Part shown: piece by piece, positions 25,075 through 33,238 of the stretch
How the letters are laid out: each line of letters starts with the position of its first letter
Position numbering within the stretch: the first letter of the stretch is position 1
Assembly: GCA_964508025.1 (NCBI GenBank)
Contig: CAZDSF010000008.1
Span: 19,466 to 83,465 of the forward strand
Direction of reading: 5' to 3'
Length of the DNA: 64,000 nucleotides
DNA from: JAAZNO01 sp964508025
GTDB lineage: Bacteria > Chloroflexota > Anaerolineae > B4-G1 > SLSP01
The notes under the pieces: model-generated
Told to the model about the DNA's origin: nothing
The model's database searches: none
The model's input: the letters and a program-made list of their open reading frames with translations, nothing else
Made by a program: the position numbers and the translations under genes

Positions 25075-26067
25075 ATGGCACAACGTGTGGCAAAGATAGA
25101 CATTGATTCGGAAGCGCCAGTGCGGGAATTTGCGCAGCAGGTGCTTGACAATGTCGAAACGGTGATCGTCGGGAAGCGCGCGCGGATTGAGTTGTTGTTG
25201 GTCGCGCTGTTGTGTCAGGGGCATGTGTTGCTGGAGGATGTGCCTGGCACGGGCAAGACGATGCTCGCGCGCGCGGTAGCGGCGAGCATGGGGCTGCAAT
25301 TCAAGCGTCTGCAATGCACACCCGATTTGCTACCCAATGATATTACCGGCGTCAGCATCTTCAACCAGCAGACCGGGGATTTCGAGTTCCGACCGGGCCC
25401 AGTTTTTGTGAATATCCTGCTGGCAGACGAGATCAACCGCGCGACGCCGCGCACGCAGGCGGCGCTGTTGGAAGCAATGCAGGAAGCGCAGGTGACGAGC
25501 GACGGCATCACCCGTCCGCTGCCGACGCCATTTTTGGTGCTGGCAACGCAGAATCCCATTGAATATGAGGGCACTTTTCCCCTGCCCGAAGCGCAGTTGG
25601 ATCGCTTCTTGATGCGGCTTTCGCTGGGCTACCCTGATGCGCACGATGAGATCACCATGCTGCGACGCTTACGGCGGCAGCACCCTATCGAGACGGTAGG
25701 GCAGGTGGTGGATAGCGCTAGTCTGGCGACGCTTCAGCCGTACATCGCCGAGATCCACGTGGATGAGACGGTGGAGCGTTACATTCTCGGCATCATTCAG
25801 GCGACGCGGGAGCACCGCGATCTGACGTTGGGCGCCAGCCCGCGCGGCTCGTTGGCGCTGTACAAGACGGCGCAGGCGCTGGCGGCATTGCGCGGACGCG
25901 ATTACGTCAAGCCTGATGATGTCAAATTGCTGGCGCCCTTCACCCTGGCGCATCGTTTGATGGTGCGACCGGAGAGCGAGCTGCGTGGCCGCACGGCGCA
26001 GCATATTCTGGATGAGATTTTGGAAGCGGTTGCGCTCGATTTGGGGCGTCTGGATGCTGAGGACTGA
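25075..26067 (+). CDS. MoxR-family AAA+ ATPase
   Basis: This is an AAA+ chaperone ATPase that assists maturation of partner proteins, usually VWA or DUF58 proteins. Walker A is PGTGKT (residues 57-62), Walker B is LLADEI (115-120), and the sensor-1 ATQNPIEYEGTFPLPEAQLD segment is canonical for MoxR. The C-terminal lid domain is complete. At 330 residues it is typical. It heads an operon with the DUF58 and DUF4129 genes and has an ideal AGGAGG ribosome binding site. The client is probably the DUF58 protein. Confidence 0.95.
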   Translation: MAQRVAKIDIDSEAPVREFAQQVLDNVETVIVGKRARIELLLVALLCQGHVLLEDVPGTGKTMLARAVAASMGLQFKRLQCTPDLLPNDITGVSIFNQQTGDFEFRPGPVFVNILLADEINRATPRTQAALLEAMQEAQVTSDGITRPLPTPFLVLATQNPIEYEGTFPLPEAQLDRFLMRLSLGYPDAHDEITMLRRLRRQHPIETVGQVVDSASLATLQPYIAEIHVDETVERYILGIIQATREHRDLTLGASPRGSLALYKTAQALAALRGRDYVKPDDVKLLAPFTLAHRLMVRPESELRGRTAQHILDEILEAVALDLGRLDAED

Positions 26068-26105
26068 GCGTTAGTCGCTGTGTGAGCGTTGCGGGGAGCC
26101 GTGCT

Positions 26106-27329
26106 GTGCCGAATCTGATCCCGTTTCTGGTGCTGCTATTCCTGATAGCCGCGTTGCTGCGTGTGGATTTCTTTTTCACCATCGCTTATCTGTTTGCGAT
26201 TGTGGCGCTCTTCACGCGGCTGTGGACGCGTTATGCGGCTGACCATTTACAGGTGCGCCGGCGTCTCATTTCTCGCGCTTTCATTGGCGATGAGGTGGAT
26301 GTGGAAGTGCTGGTACACAACGCCGGGCGTCTTCCGTTGGTGTGGGTGGATGTGCGGGATTCTTTTCCGGCGGTTCTGGCTTCGCCGCCGTTTCACCGCG
26401 AAGTGCTCAGTCTTGGCCCGCGCGAGGAGCGGCGGCTGCATTATCGGCTCACCTGCCGCCGGCGCGGCTATTATCCGTTAGGGCCGTTGACAGCGCAGAC
26501 TGGCGATTGGTTGGGGCTACATCCTTCCCTCGAAGTCTGTATGCCTGAGCCGCCGGAGGGTGAAGGCGCGTATCTCATCGTGTACCCTCAGGTAGTCGCG
26601 TTGACGCAGCTGGGATTGCCGACCCACTCGCCGTTGGCGACGTTGCCCGCGCGCGCCGCCCTGATCGAAGACCCGGCGCGAATCATGGGGGTGCGTCCGT
26701 ACCAGGATGGCGATTCCCTCCGCCGTGTCCACTGGACGGCCTCGGCGCGCGTCGGGCGCTGGTTGGTCAAACGCTATGAACCCTCGATGGCGCGGGACAC
26801 GTTGATCTTGCTCGATCTGTGCGGCGATTCCTACGAGCGGCGCTATCGCTATGATGCGCCGGAGATAGCGATTGTGGCGGCGGCATCGCTGGCAAATCAC
26901 ATCGTTGTGCGTGAAGGGTTGGCTACAGGGCTGAGCACGTTGGCATGGGATCCCCTCACTGCCGCACAGCAGGTGTTTTCGCTGCCGCCTCGGAATGAAC
27001 GGGCGCATCTCATCGGCATTCTGGAAGTGTTGGCGCGGGTGGATCTCATCCCGGCACGCGATACCGCCGAAAGCGACGGCGCGTTCGCGCACTTCCTCCG
27101 CCAGGAGACGCTGCATCTGAGCTGGGGCGCTACGGTGGTTGCTATCAGCGGGCAGGCTTCGCCGCTGCTGCTCGATACGTTGGGACAGTTGCGACGCAGC
27201 GGTTTCGCCGTCACCTTGATTCTGGCGCGCCAGGCGTTGACGCCGCCGCCTTTGCAGGAGCGGGCGAGCGTGCTGGGAATTCCGCTGTATCACGTGTGGC
27301 ATGAGCGCGATTTGGGGATGCTGGCATGA
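26106..27329 (+). CDS. DUF58 protein
   Basis: Two hydrophobic helices at the N-terminus (about residues 4-20 and 22-40) are followed by a beta-rich region and then the DUF58 signature near residue 200, GVRPYQDGDSLRRVHWTASA. A VWA-like region follows (DTLILLDLCGDSYE near 235). The GTG at 26,106 is chosen because GGGGAG lies 7 bases before it; a GTG at 26,082 has no such site. It is the usual partner of MoxR, and its stop overlaps the next start in ATGA. The cellular role of this triad is not settled; envelope or surface-protein processing is commonly proposed. Confidence 0.9.
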   Translation: MPNLIPFLVLLFLIAALLRVDFFFTIAYLFAIVALFTRLWTRYAADHLQVRRRLISRAFIGDEVDVEVLVHNAGRLPLVWVDVRDSFPAVLASPPFHREVLSLGPREERRLHYRLTCRRRGYYPLGPLTAQTGDWLGLHPSLEVCMPEPPEGEGAYLIVYPQVVALTQLGLPTHSPLATLPARAALIEDPARIMGVRPYQDGDSLRRVHWTASARVGRWLVKRYEPSMARDTLILLDLCGDSYERRYRYDAPEIAIVAAASLANHIVVREGLATGLSTLAWDPLTAAQQVFSLPPRNERAHLIGILEVLARVDLIPARDTAESDGAFAHFLRQETLHLSWGATVVAISGQASPLLLDTLGQLRRSGFAVTLILARQALTPPPLQERASVLGIPLYHVWHERDLGMLA

Positions 27330-29008
27330 ATGCTACTGCTGACTATCACTCCGCGAGCGACTACGAGGCGCAGCATTCCTGGTTGGAACGCTGGTTCCGT
27401 CCCTGGGCGGTAGCGGTGCTGATGGGCTGTCTCGCCCAAGGCGTAGCGGAACTACTGGGACTGTTCTATCCGGCGACGGTGAAGGCTTATGTGGTGCTCA
27501 CTGCTGTGCTGGGCGCGCTGCTCGGCTATGGCGTGTATCGCCTGAGCATGACCACGATTCCCAGCGACTCTGAGCGGCGTTCGTTACGCCGGCTGGTGCT
27601 GGTGATCGCGTTTTTCGGTCTCAAGGCGTTAAGTTTCCTGGTCGAAGCGTTCACGGCTGTGCAGGCGACGGCGCGCCTGGGGACATCGGGCAATGCCTTT
27701 GCGGCGCTGTGGCAGTTCTTGGGCGCCTGGAGCGCCGAATTGGGGCGCGTGATCGCTGCACATCTGGCGGCGTGGGCCGTGGATCCCCGCGCGTTCTTTG
27801 ATGTCACAACGCTGGTGGGATTCGCCTCCTTTGTGCTGTCTTGGGGGGTGGCGCTGACCACGGCGAGTGATTTTGCGCGCATCGGTGTGCCTTCTGAGGA
27901 TCGGCAGGAGCGTTTGCCGCTGGCGGCGATTTCCCGGCGTTTTCTCACGGGGGGTGTGCTGCTGTTGATCGTCACGGGGCTGGCGCGCACTGAGATGTGG
28001 GACATGGCGTTTGCTGCGCGCCCGCCGCTTCCCGGTTTGCTGGTCAATGTGTTGCTGTACACGATTTTGGGCTTTGCACTGGTAGCGCACACCCACTTGC
28101 TGACCCGCATCCGCCGTTGGCAGAGTGAGAAAGCGCACATTGCGGATGATCTCGCGGCGCGCTGGCTGCGCTATGCCGTTGTCTTCATGGCGGCGGCGGC
28201 GATCCTGGCAGCTGTTTTGCCTACAGGTTTTACCGTTCCGCTTCTCGATTGGGGACGTTGGTTCCTCTGGGGGTTGATGCTGGTGGGGACGTTCCTGTTC
28301 TACCTGCTGGGATTGCTGTTTTGGCCTCTCGGCTGGCTGCTCTCGTTGCTGTTCAAGACGCCGCCGCCCGATCCGCCGGAATTGCAGTTGCAGTCGCCGC
28401 CTGCGGAGTTCGCTGCTGAGGATGCCGCCGCTGAGACAGCGCCGCAGTTCCTGGTACTGCGAACGCTAATTGTTCTGACTTTGTTGATCAGCGGCTTGCT
28501 CTTTTGGATCCGCCGTTATTTGCAGGCGCATCCCGAAGTGCGCGCGCGGTTGGCGGCATGGCGTCCGGTGCTGGTGGCGCGGCAGTGGAGGATGAATGCC
28601 GCGCGCTGGTTGCGTGGGTTGTTCCGGCGTGCGCATTCCCAACTGCGCCAGGGCTTGCGAAATCGCCGCCTGGCGGGGATGCGCTTACCCTCGTTGCCGC
28701 GCGCGCGGCGTCTGAGGACGCCGGAGACGCCGCGCGAACAGGTCATGGTCGCTTACCTCACCACGCTGGAGACGGCGGGCGACTCGGGGGTCTCGCGTCG
28801 CGCCAGCCAGACTCCAGACGAGTATCAGAATATCCTGGCGGTGGAATTGCCGGATGTGCAAGGCAATGTCAGCGACCTGACCGAGATTTTCGACGAGGCG
28901 CGTTACAGCCGGCACATGCTTACCTCCGCTGATGCGGAGCGTGCGCAACGTCACGCGCAGGCCATCGCCGCGGCGCTAGAGCGCGAGAGGTCGGCAGAGC
29001 AAGCGTGA
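27326..29008 (+). CDS. polytopic membrane protein with C-terminal DUF4129
   Basis: The 560-residue protein has about eight membrane segments in the first 340 residues, another at about 382-398, a basic arm, and a C-terminal DUF4129-like helical domain (about 470-550, YLTTLETAGDSGVSRRASQT). It overlaps the DUF58 gene by four bases. In many MoxR operons this position is held by a transglutaminase-like protein with DUF4129 at its end. Here the Cys-His-Asp transglutaminase core is absent and only the membrane part and tail are seen. Confidence 0.75.
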   Translation: MNATADYHSASDYEAQHSWLERWFRPWAVAVLMGCLAQGVAELLGLFYPATVKAYVVLTAVLGALLGYGVYRLSMTTIPSDSERRSLRRLVLVIAFFGLKALSFLVEAFTAVQATARLGTSGNAFAALWQFLGAWSAELGRVIAAHLAAWAVDPRAFFDVTTLVGFASFVLSWGVALTTASDFARIGVPSEDRQERLPLAAISRRFLTGGVLLLIVTGLARTEMWDMAFAARPPLPGLLVNVLLYTILGFALVAHTHLLTRIRRWQSEKAHIADDLAARWLRYAVVFMAAAAILAAVLPTGFTVPLLDWGRWFLWGLMLVGTFLFYLLGLLFWPLGWLLSLLFKTPPPDPPELQLQSPPAEFAAEDAAAETAPQFLVLRTLIVLTLLISGLLFWIRRYLQAHPEVRARLAAWRPVLVARQWRMNAARWLRGLFRRAHSQLRQGLRNRRLAGMRLPSLPRARRLRTPETPREQVMVAYLTTLETAGDSGVSRRASQTPDEYQNILAVELPDVQGNVSDLTEIFDEARYSRHMLTSADAERAQRHAQAIAAALERERSAEQA

Positions 29009-29024
29009 TAGTGGGAGGTTTTTT

Positions 29025-30377
29025 ATGTGTGATACGATGGTCGTTTTGGGTAAAGCGACTGCGGATGGCGTCACGTTGTTTGCCAAAAACAGCGATCGTG
29101 AGCCGAATGAAGCCCATACTCTGTTGTGGACTCCTGCTGCGCATCATGCGCCGGGCGCGGAATTGCGTTGTACGCATTGTAGTGTCCCACAAGCGCAGGA
29201 AACCCATACCGTGTTGTTGAGCAAGCCCTTCTGGATGTGGGGTTGCGAGATGGGCGTTAACGCGCATGGCGTCGCCATTGGCAACGAGGCGGTCTTCACC
29301 AAGGAGCCTTACCGCAATGCGGGCCTGCTCGGCATGGACATGATGCGTCTGGCGCTGGAACGTGCGACCACGGCAACGGCGGCGCTCGATGTGTTGATTG
29401 CGCTTCTGGAAACTTATGGGCAGTATGGCAACGGCGGCTATCAGCATCGGGCGAATTATCACAATGCTTTCCTCATCGCCGATCCACAGCAAGCCTGGGT
29501 CTTGGAGACCGCCGGGCGCTACTGGGCCGCGTTGCAGGTTCGTGATGTGTATGCCATTTCCAACGGGCTGACCATCGGCAGGGAATGGGATCGCGCCAGT
29601 GAGGGGCTGGTGACGCACGCCATCGAGAAAGGCTGGTGCCGCTCCGAAGCGGACTTCGATTTTGCGCGTTGTTACGGGGATCCGCTGTACACACACTTCA
29701 GTCAATGCGCCGTGCGACGGACGCGCGCACTGAAGCTGTTGCAGGCCTCATCGGGGGCGTTGACGGTGAAAAGCTGCTTTGCCTTGTTGCGCGATCACGG
29801 GCCGCGCGCCATGGATAATCCGCAGTGGCATCCGGCGGAGTCTTCCATGGGCAGTGTGTGTATGCACGTTGGTTTCGGGCCGCTGCGCCCTTCGCAGACC
29901 ACGGGATCGCTGGTCGCGCATCTGGACTCGCGGTTGACCTCGGCCTGGGTTACGGGGACCTCCGCGCCCTGTACGGGCATTTTCAAGCCCGTGTGGCCTG
30001 AAGTGGGGCTGCCTGATCTCGGCCCCGCACCCGGAGCGACGTTCGATCCGCAGACGTTGTGGTGGCGCCATGAGGTGTTGCACCGCGCAGTGCTGGCCGA
30101 TTATCCGCGTCGCCTGGCTGCGTATGCTGATGAACGCAATGCGTTGGAACAGACATTGCTGGAGGAGGCTATCACATTGGCGGAGCAGGTCCGCGCGGAG
30201 TCGCCGGAAGCGCGCCGGGAGGCGCTGGCGGCATGTGCTGCTGCTGCGTTTGCACAAGCGGATGCCGCGACGGCGCATTGGTTGGAGCGGGTGCGGGCGA
30301 TTCCTCCGCAGCGTTCGTTGCCGCTGCTGTATCGCCGGGCCTGGCGCAGTTTCGACCGCGCCGCGCAGATGCCATAA
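29025..30377 (+). CDS. C69/secernin-family hydrolase
   Basis: This is an N-terminal-nucleophile hydrolase: Met-Cys2 at the start (MCDTMVVLGKATADG) gives the nucleophile after Met removal, followed by FAKNSDREPNEAH, the oxyanion and substrate motif of peptidase family C69 and the secernins. Substrates in the family are dipeptides or acyl-amides; none can be assigned here. The ATG at 29,025 must be right because Cys2 has to be exposed. GGGAGG precedes it. It follows the DUF4129 gene by 16 bases and may be co-transcribed. The C-terminal 60 residues are helical. Confidence 0.88.
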   Translation: MCDTMVVLGKATADGVTLFAKNSDREPNEAHTLLWTPAAHHAPGAELRCTHCSVPQAQETHTVLLSKPFWMWGCEMGVNAHGVAIGNEAVFTKEPYRNAGLLGMDMMRLALERATTATAALDVLIALLETYGQYGNGGYQHRANYHNAFLIADPQQAWVLETAGRYWAALQVRDVYAISNGLTIGREWDRASEGLVTHAIEKGWCRSEADFDFARCYGDPLYTHFSQCAVRRTRALKLLQASSGALTVKSCFALLRDHGPRAMDNPQWHPAESSMGSVCMHVGFGPLRPSQTTGSLVAHLDSRLTSAWVTGTSAPCTGIFKPVWPEVGLPDLGPAPGATFDPQTLWWRHEVLHRAVLADYPRRLAAYADERNALEQTLLEEAITLAEQVRAESPEARREALAACAAAAFAQADAATAHWLERVRAIPPQRSLPLLYRRAWRSFDRAAQMP

Positions 30378-30412
30378 CGAGCCGCGCAGGGACATTCAAA
30401 GGAGGCGTTGCT

Positions 30413-30805
30413 GTGAAAAACGCACAACTGCAAAAACTGCGGTGGATTTTCCTGCTGCTTTTTGGCGTCACCGGTTTGATTCTGGGGGTGTTGTTGGTGC
30501 GGCTTGGTGATCCCAAATACACGGGTTGGATTCTCGCGCCGGGGCAGACGTCTGCTCCCGCGCCGCCGCTGCCCTCTACCGAGCGGATTGCCTTGATTAT
30601 CTCCTTGATTTCGACGCTGATCACCGCCGCGGGCTTTATCTCCACGACTGCGTTGGCCTGGCGCAAGGAGCTGCGCGAGGGGGAGCAGGCGCTTTTGGAG
30701 CGCGAGCGGCATCTGTTGGAGTTGGAGAAACTGCGGCGCGAGGTTGGTGCGCCGCAATCCGCCAGTGAGAGCGCGGCGTGTGAACCGCAAGATGAGAGGG
30801 GCTGA
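30413..30805 (+). CDS. small membrane protein with coiled-coil tail
   Basis: This 130-residue protein starts at GTG 30,413, chosen for the AAAGGAGG 8 bases upstream. It has two membrane helices (about residues 10-30 and 58-82) joined by a Pro-rich loop, then a charged helical tail (RKELREGEQALLERERHLLE) likely to be a coiled coil. No family is recognised. It lies between the C69 gene and the GyrA-like pinwheel gene. Confidence 0.6.
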   Translation: MKNAQLQKLRWIFLLLFGVTGLILGVLLVRLGDPKYTGWILAPGQTSAPAPPLPSTERIALIISLISTLITAAGFISTTALAWRKELREGEQALLERERHLLELEKLRREVGAPQSASESAACEPQDERG

Positions 30806-30879
30806 ACAATGCGCAGTTTCTCTTTGGCTGCTTGCGCCTTGGGTCTGCGCATCTCTGAAAAAATCGGCATTGGCTGCTA

Positions 30880-30922
30880 TTGCTCTCTGCTTACGACGAA
30901 CTGCTCTCTAGCTTTTGGGAGG
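30880..30922 (+). repeat. leader repeat, copy D (partial)
   Basis: TTGCTCTCTGCTTAC and CTGCTCTCTAGCTTTT resemble the downstream half of the leader repeats at 6380-6420 and 18,919-18,945. GGGAGG follows at once. Confidence 0.45.
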
Positions 30923-30927
30923 TGACT

Positions 30928-31983
30928 ATGACTTTGGAGCGTCCCGATTTGACCGGCGTGGCGCCTGATATTGTGGCTTATATCGAGGCGTTGGAGCTGG
31001 CGCTCGAAATGGCATCGGCAGGCCCGCGCCGCGCGCGCGCGATCACACCGCTTGCCGAGGATGCGCTGGCCGAACTCAGCGAGCCGCCCACCACGCGCCA
31101 TGTGATCACCCTCAGCCGGGGAGGGCTGATCAAACGGACGCCCCGGCATCTCTACGGGCGCCAACGCCGGGGCGGCATGGGCATCTTCGATCTGGAATTG
31201 CCTGACGATGACGCGCCCGCCTTGTTGTGCGTATTGGATGAAGCGCAGATTGCGCTGGCGTTTACCAGCGAGGGCCGGGCATTTCGCTTTCCTGTGGCGG
31301 AACTGCCTCAGACCGCAGTGCGGGCGCGAGGTCAGCCGCTTTCACGATGGGCGCCGTTGCGCCCCGGCGAGCGGGTGATTGCGCTGCTCCCCGATCAGGG
31401 TGGGGCGCAGGTGGCTTTGCTCAGCGAGCGGGGGCGCGTCCAGCGCGTGCGAGCCAGTTTTGTGGGCGGGCACATGATCCCCGGTATGCGTTTCCATGAA
31501 GTGAAGGATGGCGGCCCCTTGGTGAGCGCGTGTTGGACTTCAGGGCGCGATGATCTCTTCATTGCTACGCAGCAGGGTTTTGCGGTGCGTTTTCCCGAAG
31601 AGCGCGTGCATGACACCGGTTCCTTGGGGATCCGGTTGGAGCGGAACGACGCGGCCGTGGGGATTGCTGCTGTGACCGATGCGAGCCAGGTCTTTCTGCT
31701 CAGCGCCGATGGCAAGGGGGCGATCCGCACGATGGAAGGCTTTGCCGCGAACAAGATGCCGGGTGCGGGTGGTAAGGCGGCGCTCAAAACCGAGCAACTG
31801 GTGGGGGTGCTCACTGTCATGCCGGGCGATGATCTGCTGGTGATTTCTCGCCTGAGTAAGATCATCCGCTTCCAGGCTGAAGAGGCGCCGCCGAAAACGG
31901 GCGTGGTGCAGGGCGTGAATTGCATCGCGTTGCGCAGCGATGAAGCAGTAGCCGCGGCGGTTGCTGCTGTGGTCTCCGGTTAG
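30928..31983 (+). CDS. stand-alone GyrA C-terminal-like beta-pinwheel protein
   Basis: The 351-residue protein has a short helical N-terminus (1-55) and then six repeats of the GyrA/ParC C-terminal type, each with a strand-turn-strand such as VITLSRGGLIKRTP (about 62), IALAFTSEGRAFRFP (108), VALLSERGRVQRVR (155), LFIATQQGFAVRFP (205), VFLLSADGKGAIR (245) and LLVISRLSKIIRFQ (295). Blade 1 carries RQRRGGMG near residue 77, one change from the GyrA box QRRGGKG. The catalytic tyrosine domain is absent, so it cannot cleave DNA. The fold wraps DNA in gyrase; a nucleoid or topology-modulating role is inference. The ATG follows GGGAGG. Confidence 0.85.
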   Translation: MTLERPDLTGVAPDIVAYIEALELALEMASAGPRRARAITPLAEDALAELSEPPTTRHVITLSRGGLIKRTPRHLYGRQRRGGMGIFDLELPDDDAPALLCVLDEAQIALAFTSEGRAFRFPVAELPQTAVRARGQPLSRWAPLRPGERVIALLPDQGGAQVALLSERGRVQRVRASFVGGHMIPGMRFHEVKDGGPLVSACWTSGRDDLFIATQQGFAVRFPEERVHDTGSLGIRLERNDAAVGIAAVTDASQVFLLSADGKGAIRTMEGFAANKMPGAGGKAALKTEQLVGVLTVMPGDDLLVISRLSKIIRFQAEEAPPKTGVVQGVNCIALRSDEAVAAAVAAVVSG

Positions 31984-31999
31984 CTGTGAGGGTGCGCCT

Positions 32000-32602
32000 A
32001 TGATTTCGAAGCCGCCATCACAGGCGATGTTTCCTTATCCACAGGGAAGGGTGCTGCGGGCGTTGATGCGCTCGCCGTTGCTGGCCTGGCGGATGGGGTT
32101 GGAGAAGATTCTAGGGCATGTCTTCGTGCTCATCACGACGACGGGGCGCAAAACCGGTTTGCCGCGCCGCGCTGTGACGGAATATATGACCCATCAGGGT
32201 AAACTGATTGCGCCCTGCGCCTATGGTCCCAAATCCGATTGGTATCGCAATCTCATGGCTGATCCACGGGTGACGGTGCAGACCTGGCAGGGCGCTGAGT
32301 CCATGCGCGCGGAGCGGATCGTCGCGCCGGAGGAATTCCGCGCACTGTACCCTGTGGCGCTGCGGCGCAACCCGGTCATGGTGCGCGCCTATTTCCGCTC
32401 GCTCGGTATTGATCCCGACGATGTCGAGGATGTGGTTGCCAGGCGTGAGCGGATCATCTGGTTTCGCTTTGAGCCAACGGACGAAATCACGCCGCCGCCG
32501 TTGCCGGCAGATCTGCTGTGGGTGTGGCCCGTGGCGCTGGGGGCGCTGTTGGCGCTGTTCTGGTGGAAACATGTTCACCGGGATGCGCTCCCAGAGGCGT
32601 GA
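32000..32602 (+). CDS. nitroreductase family deazaflavin-dependent oxidoreductase with C-terminal membrane helix
   Basis: The fold is the split beta-barrel of the F420-dependent Ddn/FDOR group. LITTTGRKTGLPRR at residues 45-58 is the diagnostic cofactor-binding segment, and PKSDWYRNLMADPRVTVQ follows. The family uses the deazaflavin F420 to reduce quinones or nitro-compounds, or only binds lipid-like ligands. An unusual C-terminal hydrophobic helix (about 172-190, LLWVWPVALGALLALFWW) would hold it at the membrane. The start ATG is 16 bases after the preceding stop. Whether the host makes F420 cannot be told from this window. Confidence 0.8.
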   Translation: MISKPPSQAMFPYPQGRVLRALMRSPLLAWRMGLEKILGHVFVLITTTGRKTGLPRRAVTEYMTHQGKLIAPCAYGPKSDWYRNLMADPRVTVQTWQGAESMRAERIVAPEEFRALYPVALRRNPVMVRAYFRSLGIDPDDVEDVVARRERIIWFRFEPTDEITPPPLPADLLWVWPVALGALLALFWWKHVHRDALPEA

Positions 32603-32682
32603 GGGCGTCGGGGATTAGCGCAGCGTGATGGTTGACCGGTAATTAGCAACAAGGCATGACGGCGCGGAGACGGTTTATCCTT

Positions 32683-32714
32683 CCACCTTCATCCTTTATC
32701 TTTCTTTCTCAGGA
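32683..32714 (+). repeat. TTCATCCTTTATC-type leader words
   Basis: CCTTCCACCTTCATCCTTTATCTTTC consists of degenerate pyrimidine-rich heptamers ending at the AGGAGG of the nitroreductase gene. Related words precede mrp (14,239-14,256) and, on the minus strand, purA (44,461-44,490). Confidence 0.45.
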
Positions 32715-32722
32715 GGTTTTCC

Positions 32723-33238
32723 ATGTCTTTCTCGAAGTTGATTCTTTCGCGTTACAGCGTGCGGGCCTATCTGTCTGATCCTGTCGAAGAAGATAAGCTG
32801 CGGCAGGTGTTGGAAGCGGGTCGGTTGGCGCCGACAGCGGCGAACAAGCAGCCCATCCATATCGTGGTGCTCCGCACGGCGGGCCGCGAGGCGGAGCTCA
32901 AGCGCATCTATAGCGCGGAGTGGTTCAGCCGCGCGCCGCTCGTGCTTGCCGTTTGCGGCGTGGAAGAGGCGGGTTGGAAGCGCACCCGCCACGATGGCAA
33001 ATCCTATCTCCAGGTGGATGCGGCGATTGTGATGGATCATGTCATTCTCGCGGCGACGGAGCTGGGGCTGGGGACGTGCTGGATTGCGGCCTTTGACCCG
33101 CAGGCGGCGCGGGAGGTGCTGGCGTTGCCGGAGGGCGTCGAGCCGATCCTCTTCACGCCGCTGGGCTATCCCGCAAGCACGCCCGGTCCCAAGAGCCGCA
33201 AGCCGCTTGCGGAGCTCGTCCATTACGACCGCTGGTGA
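32723..33238 (+). CDS. nitroreductase-family FMN protein
   Basis: This compact 171-residue nitroreductase has SRYSVRAYLSDPVEEDKL at residues 9-26 (the FMN-binding RRSxR-type segment), AGRLAPTAANKQP at 33-45, and the C-terminal GLGTCWIAAF and FTPLGYP motifs. It should be a dimeric NAD(P)H-dependent reductase of nitro or quinone substrates. Its stop overlaps a GTG start in GTGA, so the methyltransferase fusion downstream is translationally coupled. It follows a deazaflavin-type reductase, but 120 bases apart with its own leader. Confidence 0.9.
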   Translation: MSFSKLILSRYSVRAYLSDPVEEDKLRQVLEAGRLAPTAANKQPIHIVVLRTAGREAELKRIYSAEWFSRAPLVLAVCGVEEAGWKRTRHDGKSYLQVDAAIVMDHVILAATELGLGTCWIAAFDPQAAREVLALPEGVEPILFTPLGYPASTPGPKSRKPLAELVHYDRW

